A stretch of DNA of 64,000 bases from Micromonospora chaiyaphumensis (GTDB taxonomy: Bacteria > Actinomycetota > Actinomycetes > Mycobacteriales > Micromonosporaceae), in NCBI RefSeq assembly GCF_900091435.1, contig NZ_FMCS01000005.1, forward strand, positions 124,001 through 188,000, given 5' to 3'. Under the pieces are notes generated by a model, which saw only the letters and a program-made list of their open reading frames with translations, was not told where the DNA came from and did not search any database. Below are positions 52,786 to 61,129 of this stretch, one piece after another; position 1 is the stretch's first letter; each line of letters opens with the position of its first letter. The position numbers and the translations under genes were made by a program.

Positions 52786-54069
52786 ATGAACATCTGCGTC
52801 GTCGCGCTCGGCAAGATCGGTCTGCCGCTCGCCGTGCAGTTCGCCTCGAAGGGGCACCGCGTGATCGGTGCCGACGTCTCCGAGCGGGTCGTCCAGCTGG
52901 TCAACGACGGTGCCGTGCCGTTCCCCGGCGAGGCCGACCTGGACGTCAAGCTCAAGGAGGCGGTCGCCGCCGGGCTGCTGTCGGCCACCACCGACACCGC
53001 TGCCGCGGTCGCCGAGTCCGAGGCCGTCGTCGTGGTCGTGCCGCTCTTCGTGGACGCCGAGGGCGTGCCGGACTTCGGCTGGATGGACGACGCCACCCGG
53101 GCCATCGCGCGCGGCCTCAAGCCCGGCACCCTCGTCAGCTACGAGACCACCCTGCCGGTCGGCACCACCCGCAACCGCTGGGCGCCGATGCTGGAGGAGG
53201 GCTCCGGCCTCACCGCCGGCCGGGACTTCCACCTGGTGTTCAGCCCGGAGCGGGTGCTCACCGGCCGGGTCTTCGCCGACCTGCGCCGCTACCCGAAGCT
53301 GGTCGGCGGCATCGACGAGGCGTCGGCCGAGCACGGCGTGCGCTTCTACGAGGCGGTGCTCGACTTCGACGAGCGGGCCGACCTCGACCGCCCGAACGGC
53401 GTCTGGGACCTCGGCTCGGCCGAGGCGTCCGAGCTGGCCAAGCTCGCCGAGACGACCTACCGCGACGTCAACATCGGCCTGGCGAACCAGTTCGCCCGCT
53501 TCGCCGACACCGTGGGCGTCGACGTCACCAAGGTCATCGAGGCCTGCAACACCCAGCCCTACAGCCACATCCACTCGCCGGGCATCGCCGTGGGCGGCCA
53601 CTGCATCCCGATCTACCCGCGGATGTACCTGTGGAACGACCCGGCCGCCACCGTGGTCCGCTCGGCCCGCGAGGCCAACGCCGCCATGCCGGACTACGCC
53701 GTCGACCTGCTCGCCGCCGCGTACGGGGACCTGACCGGGGTGGGCGTGCTGGTGCTCGGCGCGGCCTACCGGGGCGGCGTCAAGGAGACCGCGTTCTCCG
53801 GCGTCTTCCCGACCGTCGAGGCGCTGCGCGCGCGGGGCGCCGTCCCGTACGTCGCCGACCCGATGTACACGAACGAGGAGCTGGCCGCGCACGGCCTTCC
53901 CGGCTACGAGGGCGAGCCGGTCGGCGCCGCGGTCATCCAGGCCGACCACGCCGAGTACCGGAACCTCACCCCGGCGGACCTGCCGGGCGTGACGGTCCTG
54001 GTCGACGGCCGCCGGGTCACCGACCCCGCGCGCTGGACCGGCGTCCGCCGGGTGGTCATCGGCGGCTGA
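52786..54069 (+). CDS. UDP-sugar 6-dehydrogenase (WbpA/WecC-like)
   Basis: ATG 52786 stands behind GGAGG (52770-52774). The 427-residue protein has the NAD loop VVALGKIGLPLAVQFASKG (a changed GxGxxG with Ala at the first glycine-side position), YETTLPVGTT, FSPERVLTGR, catalytic-region Lys219 and the nucleophile Cys273 in GGHCIPIYP. Enzymes of the UDP-GlcNAc/UDP-ManNAc dehydrogenase group oxidise C6 in two steps to the uronic acid. The GGHCIPIYP form and the FSPERV signature fit this group better than UDP-glucose dehydrogenase. It would start the diacetamido-uronic acid pathway. It is the third gene of its operon and is followed by a terminator. Confidence 0.88.
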   Translation: MNICVVALGKIGLPLAVQFASKGHRVIGADVSERVVQLVNDGAVPFPGEADLDVKLKEAVAAGLLSATTDTAAAVAESEAVVVVVPLFVDAEGVPDFGWMDDATRAIARGLKPGTLVSYETTLPVGTTRNRWAPMLEEGSGLTAGRDFHLVFSPERVLTGRVFADLRRYPKLVGGIDEASAEHGVRFYEAVLDFDERADLDRPNGVWDLGSAEASELAKLAETTYRDVNIGLANQFARFADTVGVDVTKVIEACNTQPYSHIHSPGIAVGGHCIPIYPRMYLWNDPAATVVRSAREANAAMPDYAVDLLAAAYGDLTGVGVLVLGAAYRGGVKETAFSGVFPTVEALRARGAVPYVADPMYTNEELAAHGLPGYEGEPVGAAVIQADHAEYRNLTPADLPGVTVLVDGRRVTDPARWTGVRRVVIGG

Positions 54070-54084
54070 CCGATCTCCCCGCTC

Positions 54085-54122
54085 GCGGGCCCCGGCCGTT
54101 CCGACGGCCGGGGCCCGCTTTG
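54085..54122 (+). terminator. intrinsic terminator after the sugar dehydrogenase
   Basis: A perfect 15-bp stem (54085-54099 with 54104-54118) with a four-base loop is followed by TTT. It separates the dehydrogenase operon from the TagF-like gene. Confidence 0.85.
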
Positions 54123-54222
54123 TGGGACCGTCCGGCCGAACCCCGGCAATACTGGTGCTGGTCGCCCCGTTCCGAGCTGCCCGATATCGGGTGACCTCGA
54201 CGCCGATGGGCAGACAGGGAGC

Positions 54223-55977
54223 ATGGGGTTGTTCAGCAGGGTACGGAGCCAGCAGGGTTACGCCACCGTCGGCCTGACGCTGCTCGGCTACGGGGTCATG
54301 ATCCTCTCCGGCGTCCTCGGTCTGGTGGTCCCGTACGCGGTCGCCGCGCTGGTGGTCATCGCCGGTGAGCTGACCCTCGCCACCCGGTACGTCGAGACCG
54401 GCCGGCTGGTCCGCAAGGCCGGCCTCGGGCTGGTCTTCCGGCGGCTGGTCCGCGACCTGTCCGTGGTGCTGCTGGTCCTGAGCACGGTGCGTCCCGGCGT
54501 GGCCGGCACCCTCGCGGTGCTGCTGCTGCCGGCCGCCCTCTGGACCGTGGCCGTCGGCACCACCGTGCTGACCAGGGTGGTCGACGGGCGGGCCGCCACC
54601 CCGGCCCTCACCCGCAACCTCGACCTCGGCACGCTGCGCCGGGTGCTGGTGCCGCCGGTCTGGGCGCGGCACCTGGCCGGCCTGCGGCTGCCGCTGCTCA
54701 ACGTGCTGCTCGTTCCGGCCGCCGTGGTGGCCGCGGTGGCCGACCGGGTGGCCCCCGTGGTGGTCACCGGCCTGGTCACGCTCGCCGCCGGCCTGGTCAC
54801 CGCCGCGGTGCTGGCGCTCACCCTCGTGCGCGGGCGCGGGACGGCCCCCGGCGTGCTGCCCGCCGTGCACGACTGGCTGGCCCGGGAGCGGCCCGAGGTG
54901 GCCCTCTACTTCGCCGGCCCGGCCAAGGACGTCTACCAGGCCAACATGTGGCTGGCGCCGGTCGAGGCGGCCGGCCGCCGCGCCGTGGTGCTGCTGCGCA
55001 GCGAGGACGCGTTCCACGAGCTCGCCGACACCCGGCTGCCGGTGATCTGCGTACCGGCCGGCGTGGACTTCATGAACCTCGACCTCGGCGCGATCCGGGT
55101 GGCCCTGTACGTCGCCAACGTCGGCGCCAACATCCACATGCTGCGCGAGCCGGGCGTGACGCACGTCTTCATCGGCCACGGCGACAGCGACAAGCAGGCG
55201 AGCGTCAACCCGTACAGCAAGGTCTACGACGAGGTCTGGGTGGCCGGGCCGGCCGGCCGGGAGCGGTACGCCCGCGCCGGGGTGGGCGTGCTGGACCGCG
55301 ACATCGTGGAGATCGGCCGGCCGCAGCTGGCCGGGGTGCACACCTTCGGCTCCGGCGCCGCCGACCACGTCTTCACGGTGCTCTACGCCCCCACCTGGGA
55401 GGGCTGGCTGGACGACGACCCCTACCACACCTCGCTGGTGCTGATGGGGGAGCGGATCGTGTCCGGGCTGCTCGCCGCCGGCAACCTCCGGCTGATCTAC
55501 AAGCCGCACCCGCTGACCGGCACCCGCTCCAAGCAGGCCCGGGCGGTGCACGAGCGGATCGTGGCCCGGCTCCGCGCCGCGGGCGGGCAGACCGACGCGA
55601 CCGCGCTCGACGGCACCGCGCACCTGGTGGTCACCGGCCGGACCCCGGGCCTGTTCGACTGCTTCAACGTCACCGACCTGCTCATCAGCGACGTGTCCAG
55701 CGTGGTCTCCGACTTCGTGCAGAGCGAGCGCCCGTACGTGGTGGCCAACCCGGCCGGCCTGCCGGAGGACGAGTTCCGCCGCACCTACCCCACGGCTCGG
55801 GCCGCGTACCTGCTCTCCCGGGACTGCGGTGAGCTGCCGAAGGTCCTCGCCGTCACCCGGGCCGGGAACGACCCGATGACCGAGGCGCGGCGGGAGCTGA
55901 AGGAATACCTGCTCGGCCCGGCCGGGTCGAACCCCATGGACCGGTTCCGGGAAGAGATCGGCCGGCTCTGCGGCTGA
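54223..55977 (+). CDS. second membrane-anchored TagF-like alditolphosphotransferase
   Basis: The 584-residue protein shows the same plan as the gene at 29487: an N-terminal region of about 200 residues with five to six membrane segments, then a TagF-type domain. Key stretches are VALYFAGPAKDVYQANMWL, IGHGDSDKQASVNPYSKVYD, YAPTWEGWLDDDPYH, IYKPHPLTG and the C-terminal LLISDVSSVVSDFVQSERPY. Catalytic HG and the second His are thus present. Two such enzymes could act as primer and polymerase, as TarF/TarL do, or make two different polymers. ATG 54223 is used, with a CAGGGAG-like site close upstream. Confidence 0.83.
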   Translation: MGLFSRVRSQQGYATVGLTLLGYGVMILSGVLGLVVPYAVAALVVIAGELTLATRYVETGRLVRKAGLGLVFRRLVRDLSVVLLVLSTVRPGVAGTLAVLLLPAALWTVAVGTTVLTRVVDGRAATPALTRNLDLGTLRRVLVPPVWARHLAGLRLPLLNVLLVPAAVVAAVADRVAPVVVTGLVTLAAGLVTAAVLALTLVRGRGTAPGVLPAVHDWLARERPEVALYFAGPAKDVYQANMWLAPVEAAGRRAVVLLRSEDAFHELADTRLPVICVPAGVDFMNLDLGAIRVALYVANVGANIHMLREPGVTHVFIGHGDSDKQASVNPYSKVYDEVWVAGPAGRERYARAGVGVLDRDIVEIGRPQLAGVHTFGSGAADHVFTVLYAPTWEGWLDDDPYHTSLVLMGERIVSGLLAAGNLRLIYKPHPLTGTRSKQARAVHERIVARLRAAGGQTDATALDGTAHLVVTGRTPGLFDCFNVTDLLISDVSSVVSDFVQSERPYVVANPAGLPEDEFRRTYPTARAAYLLSRDCGELPKVLAVTRAGNDPMTEARRELKEYLLGPAGSNPMDRFREEIGRLCG

Positions 55978-55992
55978 CCGCCACGGCGGAAC

Positions 55993-56023
55993 GGGGGCGA
56001 CGACCGGTCCGGTCGTCGCCCCC
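55993..56023. terminator. bidirectional terminator hairpin
   Basis: A 15-base arm (55993-56007) pairs with 56009-56023 nearly without loop. It separates the convergent TagF-like and acetyltransferase genes. Confidence 0.8.
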
Positions 56024-56032
56024 GCCGCGTGC

Positions 56033-56575
56033 TCAGCCCTGGTGCGGCGGGTTGTCGACGTCCCGGGAGACGACCTCGCCCTTCTCGTCGACCCAGCCCT
56101 TGGGCCGGGCCGGGTTGCCGGCCACCAGCTGGTACGGCTTGACGTCCCGGGTCACCACCGAGCCGGCGGCGATCATCGCGTACTCGCCCACCTCGATGCC
56201 GCAGACCAGGGTGGCGTTGGCCCCGATCGAGGCGCCCCGGCGGACCATGGTCGGGGTGATGGTCCAGTCCGGGTTCTGGGCACGCGGGCGGAAGTCGTTG
56301 GTGAACACCGCGCAGGGACCGACGAAGACCTCGTCCTCGATGGTCACGCCCTGGTAGACCGACACGTTGTTCTGGATCTTCACCCGGTCGCCGACGGTGA
56401 CGTGCGCGTCGACGTACACGTTGCGGCCGATCACGCAGCCGGCGCCGACGTGCGCGCTCGACCGGATGTGGGCCAGGTGCCAGACCTTGGTGCCGTCGCC
56501 GACCTCGGCGCCGGGCTCCACGTCGGCCGTCGGGTGCACGAAGACGGAGGCGGACCGGTCGTTGGTGTCAGTCAT
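56033..56575 (-). CDS. hexapeptide-repeat N-acetyltransferase (WbpD/WlbB-like)
   Basis: The 180-residue protein is a left-handed beta-helix with imperfect hexapeptide repeats from residue 10 to 145 and the insert VFTNDFRPRAQNPD, a signature of the WbpD/WlbB enzymes that acetylate the 3-amino group of UDP-GlcNAc3NA. IRSSAHVGAGCVIGRNVY and IEVGEYAMIAAGSVVTRDVKPY are also family-typical. ATG 56575 is used; ATG 56587, adding four residues, is an alternative. With the aminotransferase and Gfo/Idh oxidase far upstream (35511-37645), it completes the 2,3-diacetamido-uronic acid steps. It stands alone on the minus strand. Confidence 0.88.
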   Translation of the reverse strand: MTDTNDRSASVFVHPTADVEPGAEVGDGTKVWHLAHIRSSAHVGAGCVIGRNVYVDAHVTVGDRVKIQNNVSVYQGVTIEDEVFVGPCAVFTNDFRPRAQNPDWTITPTMVRRGASIGANATLVCGIEVGEYAMIAAGSVVTRDVKPYQLVAGNPARPKGWVDEKGEVVSRDVDNPPHQG

Positions 56576-56728
56576 GTCAACTCGCATCGTCGCAGGGCGC
56601 GTCGTCGCGCCGTCGGTGCCGGACGGCCGCGCCGGCGGACCGCCGCGCGCGCCCCGGCCGGGCCAGGACCACCCGGTCGCGCCGGGCTCCCGGAGCCGGC
56701 GCGCGGGCTCGACGAGCATAGCGAGCCG

Positions 56729-57070
56729 TCAGGCCACCAGTTCGGCCACCGCGTCGGCGGCGGGTCGGTCGGCGGGCAGCGGGTGCGCGGCCACCACCGC
56801 GTCGACCGGCAGCGCCGCGTAGAGGTGCGGGAAGAGCGCGCCGCCCCGGGACACCTCCCAGCGCAGGGCGTCGCCGAGCCGCGCCTCGTCCACCGCCAGC
56901 ACGGTGAGGCCGGTGGCCCCGCCGAAGACCCGGCGGGCCGTCTCCACCACCTGGTCCGCCGCGGACAGGTGGATGTAGCCGTCCTGGCGGTCCATGGCGG
57001 TGCCGGTGAACCGCCCGGCCGCCCGCGCCTGCTCCCACTCGCTGTCGGCCAGAATCTTGTAGATCACCAT
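56729..57070 (-). CDS. DUF952 family protein
   Basis: The 113-residue protein begins MVIYKILADSEWEQARAAGRF and has the DUF952 core: MDRQDGYIHLSAADQV (His of unknown role), LTVLAVDEARLGDALRWEVSRGGALFPHLYAALP. The length and motif spacing match the family, which is widespread, cytoplasmic and of unknown function. It reads away from the response-regulator gene, and 153 bases separate it from the acetyltransferase gene. Confidence 0.87.
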   Translation of the reverse strand: MVIYKILADSEWEQARAAGRFTGTAMDRQDGYIHLSAADQVVETARRVFGGATGLTVLAVDEARLGDALRWEVSRGGALFPHLYAALPVDAVVAAHPLPADRPAADAVAELVA

Positions 57071-57166
57071 CGCAGCCTAGAGGCCCGACCCGCCACCGGC
57101 CCTCCCGTCCCGCCGCCCCGTCTGCCACCATTCGCAGGGCAGCACGTCGAGCGGATGGAGGCACGG

Positions 57167-57823
57167 GTGCGGATCCTCCTGGTCGAGGACGATCGTCGGG
57201 TGGCCGCCGCCCTGTCGTCCGCGCTCACCCGGCGTGGATACGAGGTGGAGCACGCCGCCACCGTCGGGGCCGCGCTCTCCGCCGCGCCCTGCGACCTGGT
57301 GCTGCTCGACCTGACCCTGCCCGACGGGGACGGCACCGACCTGTGCCGGGAGCTGCGCCGGCGCAGCAGCCAGCTCGGCATCATCGCGGTGACCGCCCGG
57401 GGCGAGGAACGCGACCGGGTTCTCGGGCTGCGGCTGGGCGCCGACGACTACGTGGTCAAGCCGTTCTCGATGGTCGAGCTGCAGGCGCGGATCGAGGCGG
57501 TGCTGCGCCGGGCCGCGCACACCGCGCCGGAGCGCACCCTCATCGAGGCCGGGCCCGTCCGCATCGACGTGGGCGGCCGGACGGTCACGGTGGCCGGCCG
57601 GCCGGTGGCGCTCACCCGCAAGGAGTTCGACATCCTGCTCTCCCTGGCCCGTCAGCCCGGGGTCGCCGTGCCGCGGGACCGGATCCTGCTCGACGTCTGG
57701 GGCACCACCTGGGCAGACCGGCACACGGTGGAGGTGCACGTCGGCTCGCTGCGCGGCAAGCTCGGCGACCCGACGCTGGTGGAGACCGTCCGCGGGGTCG
57801 GCTACCGGCTCCGCGGCGAGTGA
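57167..57823 (+). CDS. OmpR/PhoB-type response regulator
   Basis: The 218-residue protein has a receiver domain (MRILLVEDDRRV, phosphorylated Asp48 in VLLDLTLPDGDG, Thr/Lys of VTARG and VVKPFS) and an OmpR winged helix (LTRKEFDILLSLARQPGVAV, then VEVHVGSLRGKLGDPTLVETVRGVGYRL). GTG 57167 is chosen over ATG 57155 because GGAGG at 57157-57161 then sits at ideal distance and the protein begins with the usual MRILLVEDD. The kinase gene follows after 10 bases, so they form one operon. The targets may include the adjacent TAXI lipoprotein gene. Confidence 0.9.
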   Translation: MRILLVEDDRRVAAALSSALTRRGYEVEHAATVGAALSAAPCDLVLLDLTLPDGDGTDLCRELRRRSSQLGIIAVTARGEERDRVLGLRLGADDYVVKPFSMVELQARIEAVLRRAAHTAPERTLIEAGPVRIDVGGRTVTVAGRPVALTRKEFDILLSLARQPGVAVPRDRILLDVWGTTWADRHTVEVHVGSLRGKLGDPTLVETVRGVGYRLRGE

Positions 57824-57833
57824 GGAGCCGGAT

Positions 57834-59288
57834 GTGCGCCGCCGACTGGTGATCAGCTACCTGCTGCTGATGGTGCTCGTGCTGCTCGCCCTGGAGACCC
57901 CGCTGGCGGCCACCCTGGCCACCCGGGAGACCGAGCGGGTCCGTGCCGACCGGCTCGCCGACGCCACCCGGTTCGCCTCGCTGGCCGGCCCGGCGCTGCG
58001 CGGCGGCACCCCCGGCCCGCTGGACGCGGAACTGGCCGCCTACGACGACCTCTACGGCGTCGGCGCGGCGGTGGTGGACCGGGACCGCCGGACCGTGGTC
58101 GCCTCGACCCGCTGGGCGGTCGGCGCGGGCACCGACCTGGCGCTGGACACCGCGCTGGCCGGGCAGCAGTTCAGCCGGCCGGACGCGGTCCGCCCCTGGG
58201 TGGACGGGCCGCTGGTGGTGGCGGTCCCGATCAACGACGGCGGCGAGGTGCTCGGCGCCGTGGTCACCACGACCCCGGCCACCAAGGTGCGCCGCACCGT
58301 CACGGCCTGGTGGCTGCTGCTCGCGGGCATCGGCCTGTTCGCGGTGCTCGCCTGCGTCTCCACCGCGTTCGGGCTGGCCGGCTGGGTGCTGCGCCCGGTC
58401 ACCGAGCTGGACGCGGTCACCCACGAGATCGCCGGGGGACACCGGCGGGCCCGGGTCCGTCCCCGGCTCGGCCCGCCCGAGCTGCGCCGGCTGGCGACCA
58501 GCTTCAACGACATGGCCGACGCGGTCTCCGACGTGATGGACCGGCAGCGGGCGTTCGTCGCGCACGCCAGCCACCAGCTGCGCAACCCGCTGACCGCGCT
58601 GCGGCTGCGGGTGGAGGAGCTGGGGCCGAGCCTGACCGACGCCGACGGCCAGGCCGAGCACCGCCTGGCGCTGGAGGAGACCGACCGCCTGGCCACCGTG
58701 CTCGACGCGCTGCTCACCCTGGCCCGCGCCGAGCGGGAGGAGAACCAGCGGGTCACCGTGGACGCCGCCGCGACCGCCGCCTCGCGGGTCGCGGCGTGGC
58801 TGCCGCTGGCCCGGCACCGGTCGGTCACCCTCGCGCTTCGCGGCACCGGGTCCCCCGCGTACGCCCGGACCGTGCCGACCGCGATCGACCAGGCGCTCGA
58901 CGCGCTGATCGACAACGCGGTCAAGTTCAGCGGCGCCGGGGGAGCGGTGACGGTGACCGTGCGGCCGGCCGACGGCGGGATCACCCTGGAGGTGCGGGAC
59001 ACCGGCCCCGGCATGACGGCCAGCCAGCTCGACCAGGCCACCGAGCGGTTCTGGCGGGCCCCGGACGTGCAGAACGTGGACGGCGCCGGCCTCGGGCTGA
59101 CCATCGTGGCGGTGCTCGTCGACGCCTCCGACGGCCGGCTGACCATGCGTCAGGGCGACCCGCGCGGGCTGGTCGCCGAGCTGTGGTTCCCGGCCCCGGA
59201 CGACGACCTGCCCGAGCCGGACGGGTCCGCCGGGGCGCTCGGCGACGACCCGGTCGAGCCGGTCGGCTCCGAGGCCGGGCGCCGCTGA
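57834..59288 (+). CDS. sensor histidine kinase
   Basis: The 484-residue kinase starts at GTG 57834 and has a membrane segment at residues about 7-28 and another at about 158-180 around an outside sensor domain of about 130 residues. A HAMP linker (LAGWVLRPVTELDAVTHEIAGG) follows, then the HisKA motif with His247 in FVAHASHQLRNPLTALRLRVEEL, and the HATPase with DNAVKFS, DTGPGM and GAGLGLTIV. The FVAHASHQLRNP form is typical of actinomycete kinases near TctE-like systems. The C-terminal 30 residues are acidic and disordered. It converges on the TAXI gene seven bases away. Confidence 0.9.
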   Translation: MRRRLVISYLLLMVLVLLALETPLAATLATRETERVRADRLADATRFASLAGPALRGGTPGPLDAELAAYDDLYGVGAAVVDRDRRTVVASTRWAVGAGTDLALDTALAGQQFSRPDAVRPWVDGPLVVAVPINDGGEVLGAVVTTTPATKVRRTVTAWWLLLAGIGLFAVLACVSTAFGLAGWVLRPVTELDAVTHEIAGGHRRARVRPRLGPPELRRLATSFNDMADAVSDVMDRQRAFVAHASHQLRNPLTALRLRVEELGPSLTDADGQAEHRLALEETDRLATVLDALLTLARAEREENQRVTVDAAATAASRVAAWLPLARHRSVTLALRGTGSPAYARTVPTAIDQALDALIDNAVKFSGAGGAVTVTVRPADGGITLEVRDTGPGMTASQLDQATERFWRAPDVQNVDGAGLGLTIVAVLVDASDGRLTMRQGDPRGLVAELWFPAPDDDLPEPDGSAGALGDDPVEPVGSEAGRR

Positions 59289-59295
59289 GCGCGCC

Positions 59296-60255
59296 TCAGG
59301 GCTTGGTGGCCCGGTACCAGTCGGCCGCGCCGGGGTGCAGCGGCAGCGGGGTGGTGACGATCGCCGCGCGGGGGCTCATCCGGCCGGCCGCGGGATGCGC
59401 GGCGGCCAGCTCCTCCCGGCGTTCCATCAGCAGCCGGGTCACCTCGCGCACCAGCGCCGCCGGCAGGTCGGCGCGGGCGATCAGGTAGTTCGGGTTCGCC
59501 ACCGTGCTGACGGGGTCCGCCCCGTAGACCGAGCGGGGAATGTCCCGCGTGACGTAGACCTCCCCGTACCCGCGGCGCAGCGGCTCGGTCCAGTCGCCCA
59601 GGTCGACCATCCGCACCGAGGTGCTGCCGGCCAGCTCCGCGACACCGCGTACCGGCAGGCCGCCGGAGAAGAAGAAGGCGTCGATCCGGCCGGCGCGCAG
59701 CGCCGCCACCGAGTCGTCCAGGCCCAGGTGCTCCTGGCGTACCTGAGCACCGAGCTGGGCCACGGCCAGCAGCCGCCGGGCGGTGACCTCGGTGCCGGAG
59801 CCGTCCGCGCCCACCGACACGCGCCGGCCCCGCAGGTCGGCGAGGGTGCGCACCGGGCCGCCGGCGGTGGTGACCAGGTGCAGCAGGTCGTCGTAGACCC
59901 GGGCCACGGCGAGCACCGCGGGGTGCTCCGGCGTGTGGGGCGGCAGCACGTCGGCCTGGGTGAAGCCCAGCTCCGCCTCGCCCGAGCCGACCAGCCGGAC
60001 GTTCTGCGCGGACGCCGCGGTGACCACCACGCTGGCCTGCACGCCGGGCAGCTCGCGGTTGAGCAGGGCGGCCAGCGACTGACCGAAGGCGTGGTAGACC
60101 GCCGTGGGGCTGCCCGTGGCGATCCGGATCGGCACCGACCCGGCGGGCTCGTCCCGGCAACCGGCCAGGCCGGCCACGAGCAGCAGCAGGAGCGCCAGCG
60201 GGGCCGCGGTCCGGCGCCGGCCGCGCACAGACCAGTGTCGGCTCACGGGCTGCAC
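59296..60255 (-). CDS. TAXI-family solute-binding lipoprotein
   Basis: The 319-residue protein has a lipoprotein signal (LLLLLVAGLAGC with the lipobox Cys near residue 33) and the TAXI/TRAP binding-protein pattern: IRIATGSPTAVYHAFGQSLA, VVVTAASAQNVRLVGSGEAELGFTQADV, LRGRRVSVGADGSGTEVTARRLL and DAFFFSGGLPVRGV. No TRAP membrane subunit is coded nearby, so it is an orphan. Its place beside a two-component system suggests that it presents a ligand to the kinase, as happens with tricarboxylate-binding TctC and TctE. GTG 60255 is the start. Confidence 0.87.
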   Translation of the reverse strand: MQPVSRHWSVRGRRRTAAPLALLLLLVAGLAGCRDEPAGSVPIRIATGSPTAVYHAFGQSLAALLNRELPGVQASVVVTAASAQNVRLVGSGEAELGFTQADVLPPHTPEHPAVLAVARVYDDLLHLVTTAGGPVRTLADLRGRRVSVGADGSGTEVTARRLLAVAQLGAQVRQEHLGLDDSVAALRAGRIDAFFFSGGLPVRGVAELAGSTSVRMVDLGDWTEPLRRGYGEVYVTRDIPRSVYGADPVSTVANPNYLIARADLPAALVREVTRLLMERREELAAAHPAAGRMSPRAAIVTTPLPLHPGAADWYRATKP

Positions 60256-60351
60256 TCTGCGCTGCGGAGCACCCGCCGCGCAAGCCCGGCCGCGTATCGC
60301 GGCGCCGCCGTGACCGGGGGGCAGGCCGGATGGCGCCGTGGAGGGGTGGGG

Positions 60352-61020
60352 TCAGCAGGCCGCCGCCGGGGCCAGCGCCGCGCTCTCGGTGATCCGCGCC
60401 CGGTGCGCGCCGTTGGCCACGCTCACCAGGAAGCAGCCCGAGCCGGGCCGGAGCACCGCGGGAACCTCCAGCAGCGCCGCGCTCCGGACCAGCACCGCGG
60501 CCAGGTCCCGGTCGGCCAGCCGGATGCCCAGGCTGTGCCGCCGCACGTGCCGCCCGCCGGCCAGCAGCGCCGCCCGCCACGCCGCGGCCGCCAGCCGGGG
60601 CCGCCACACCCGGCGGGCCGTGGAGGCGCCGGGGAACGGCCCGCCGAGCAGCTCGCGGCGCCCCTGCCGCCAGCCGGCCTCCAGCATCGCCGCGTACGCC
60701 GACCGGTGCTCCCGGGGCACCGACAGCCGGTGCAGCTCGTACCGGCGGCGCAGGCCGCCCGTGGTCAGCTCGTGCTCCACCGGCACGTCCAGCCGCTGCA
60801 GCAGCTGCCGCATCCGGTGCGCCGTGTCCTGGCGGTTGAACTCGGCGATCCCGCCCCGGTACGTCCCGGCGTCGCCCCGACGGGCGTCGGCGGCCGGCGG
60901 CGGGGTGCAGCGCAGCAGGCAGGCGACCTCGAAGGCGTCGGCCAGGGTGAGCCAGTCCAGCGGCGGGGGCGGCGACGACCGGCGGGGCCGGTCGAGCAGG
61001 GTGGCGGACTCGGGGGCCAT
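60352..61020 (-). CDS. hypothetical protein with possible LAGLIDADG/WhiA-like region
   Basis: ATG 61020 lies shortly after AAGGAGC. The 222-residue protein is Arg/Ala/Leu-rich. A region from about 150 to 205 (RLAAAAWRAALLAGGRHVRRHS then GIRLADRDLAAVLVRSAALL) recalls the LAGLIDADG-like repeats of WhiA, where a helix with a small Gly-Gly turn is followed by two strands and a helix. A first copy may exist at about 25-80. WhiA's DNA-binding C-terminal domain is absent. The match is by pattern only. The palindromic AT-rich site at 61107-61117 lies in its promoter region. The family remains open. Confidence 0.55.
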   Translation of the reverse strand: MAPESATLLDRPRRSSPPPPLDWLTLADAFEVACLLRCTPPPAADARRGDAGTYRGGIAEFNRQDTAHRMRQLLQRLDVPVEHELTTGGLRRRYELHRLSVPREHRSAYAAMLEAGWRQGRRELLGGPFPGASTARRVWRPRLAAAAWRAALLAGGRHVRRHSLGIRLADRDLAAVLVRSAALLEVPAVLRPGSGCFLVSVANGAHRARITESAALAPAAAC

Positions 61021-61106
61021 CGGAACAGCTCCTTGGTCGGTCGGCGGGGCTCCCTAACCGTGACCCCCGGCGTCCGCGCCGCGAAACCGCTGCGACCGAG
61101 CCTTGA

Positions 61107-61117
61107 GCAAAATTTGC
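61107..61117. promoter_or_regulatory. AT-rich palindrome upstream of the 222-aa hypothetical gene
   Basis: GCAAAATTTGC is a palindrome (arms GCAAA and TTTGC around one base) and is strikingly AT-rich for this GC-rich DNA. It lies 87-97 bases upstream of the gene at 61020, in the gap after yaaA, and could be a regulator site. Confidence 0.35.
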
Positions 61118-61129
61118 GGCAACGGGCGC

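Noticed and set aside
56042..57166. N-terminal extension of the response regulator from the long open frame upstream
   Set aside because: That frame runs antisense through the acetyltransferase and DUF952 genes; the receiver domain begins at 57167 with its own GGAGG site.
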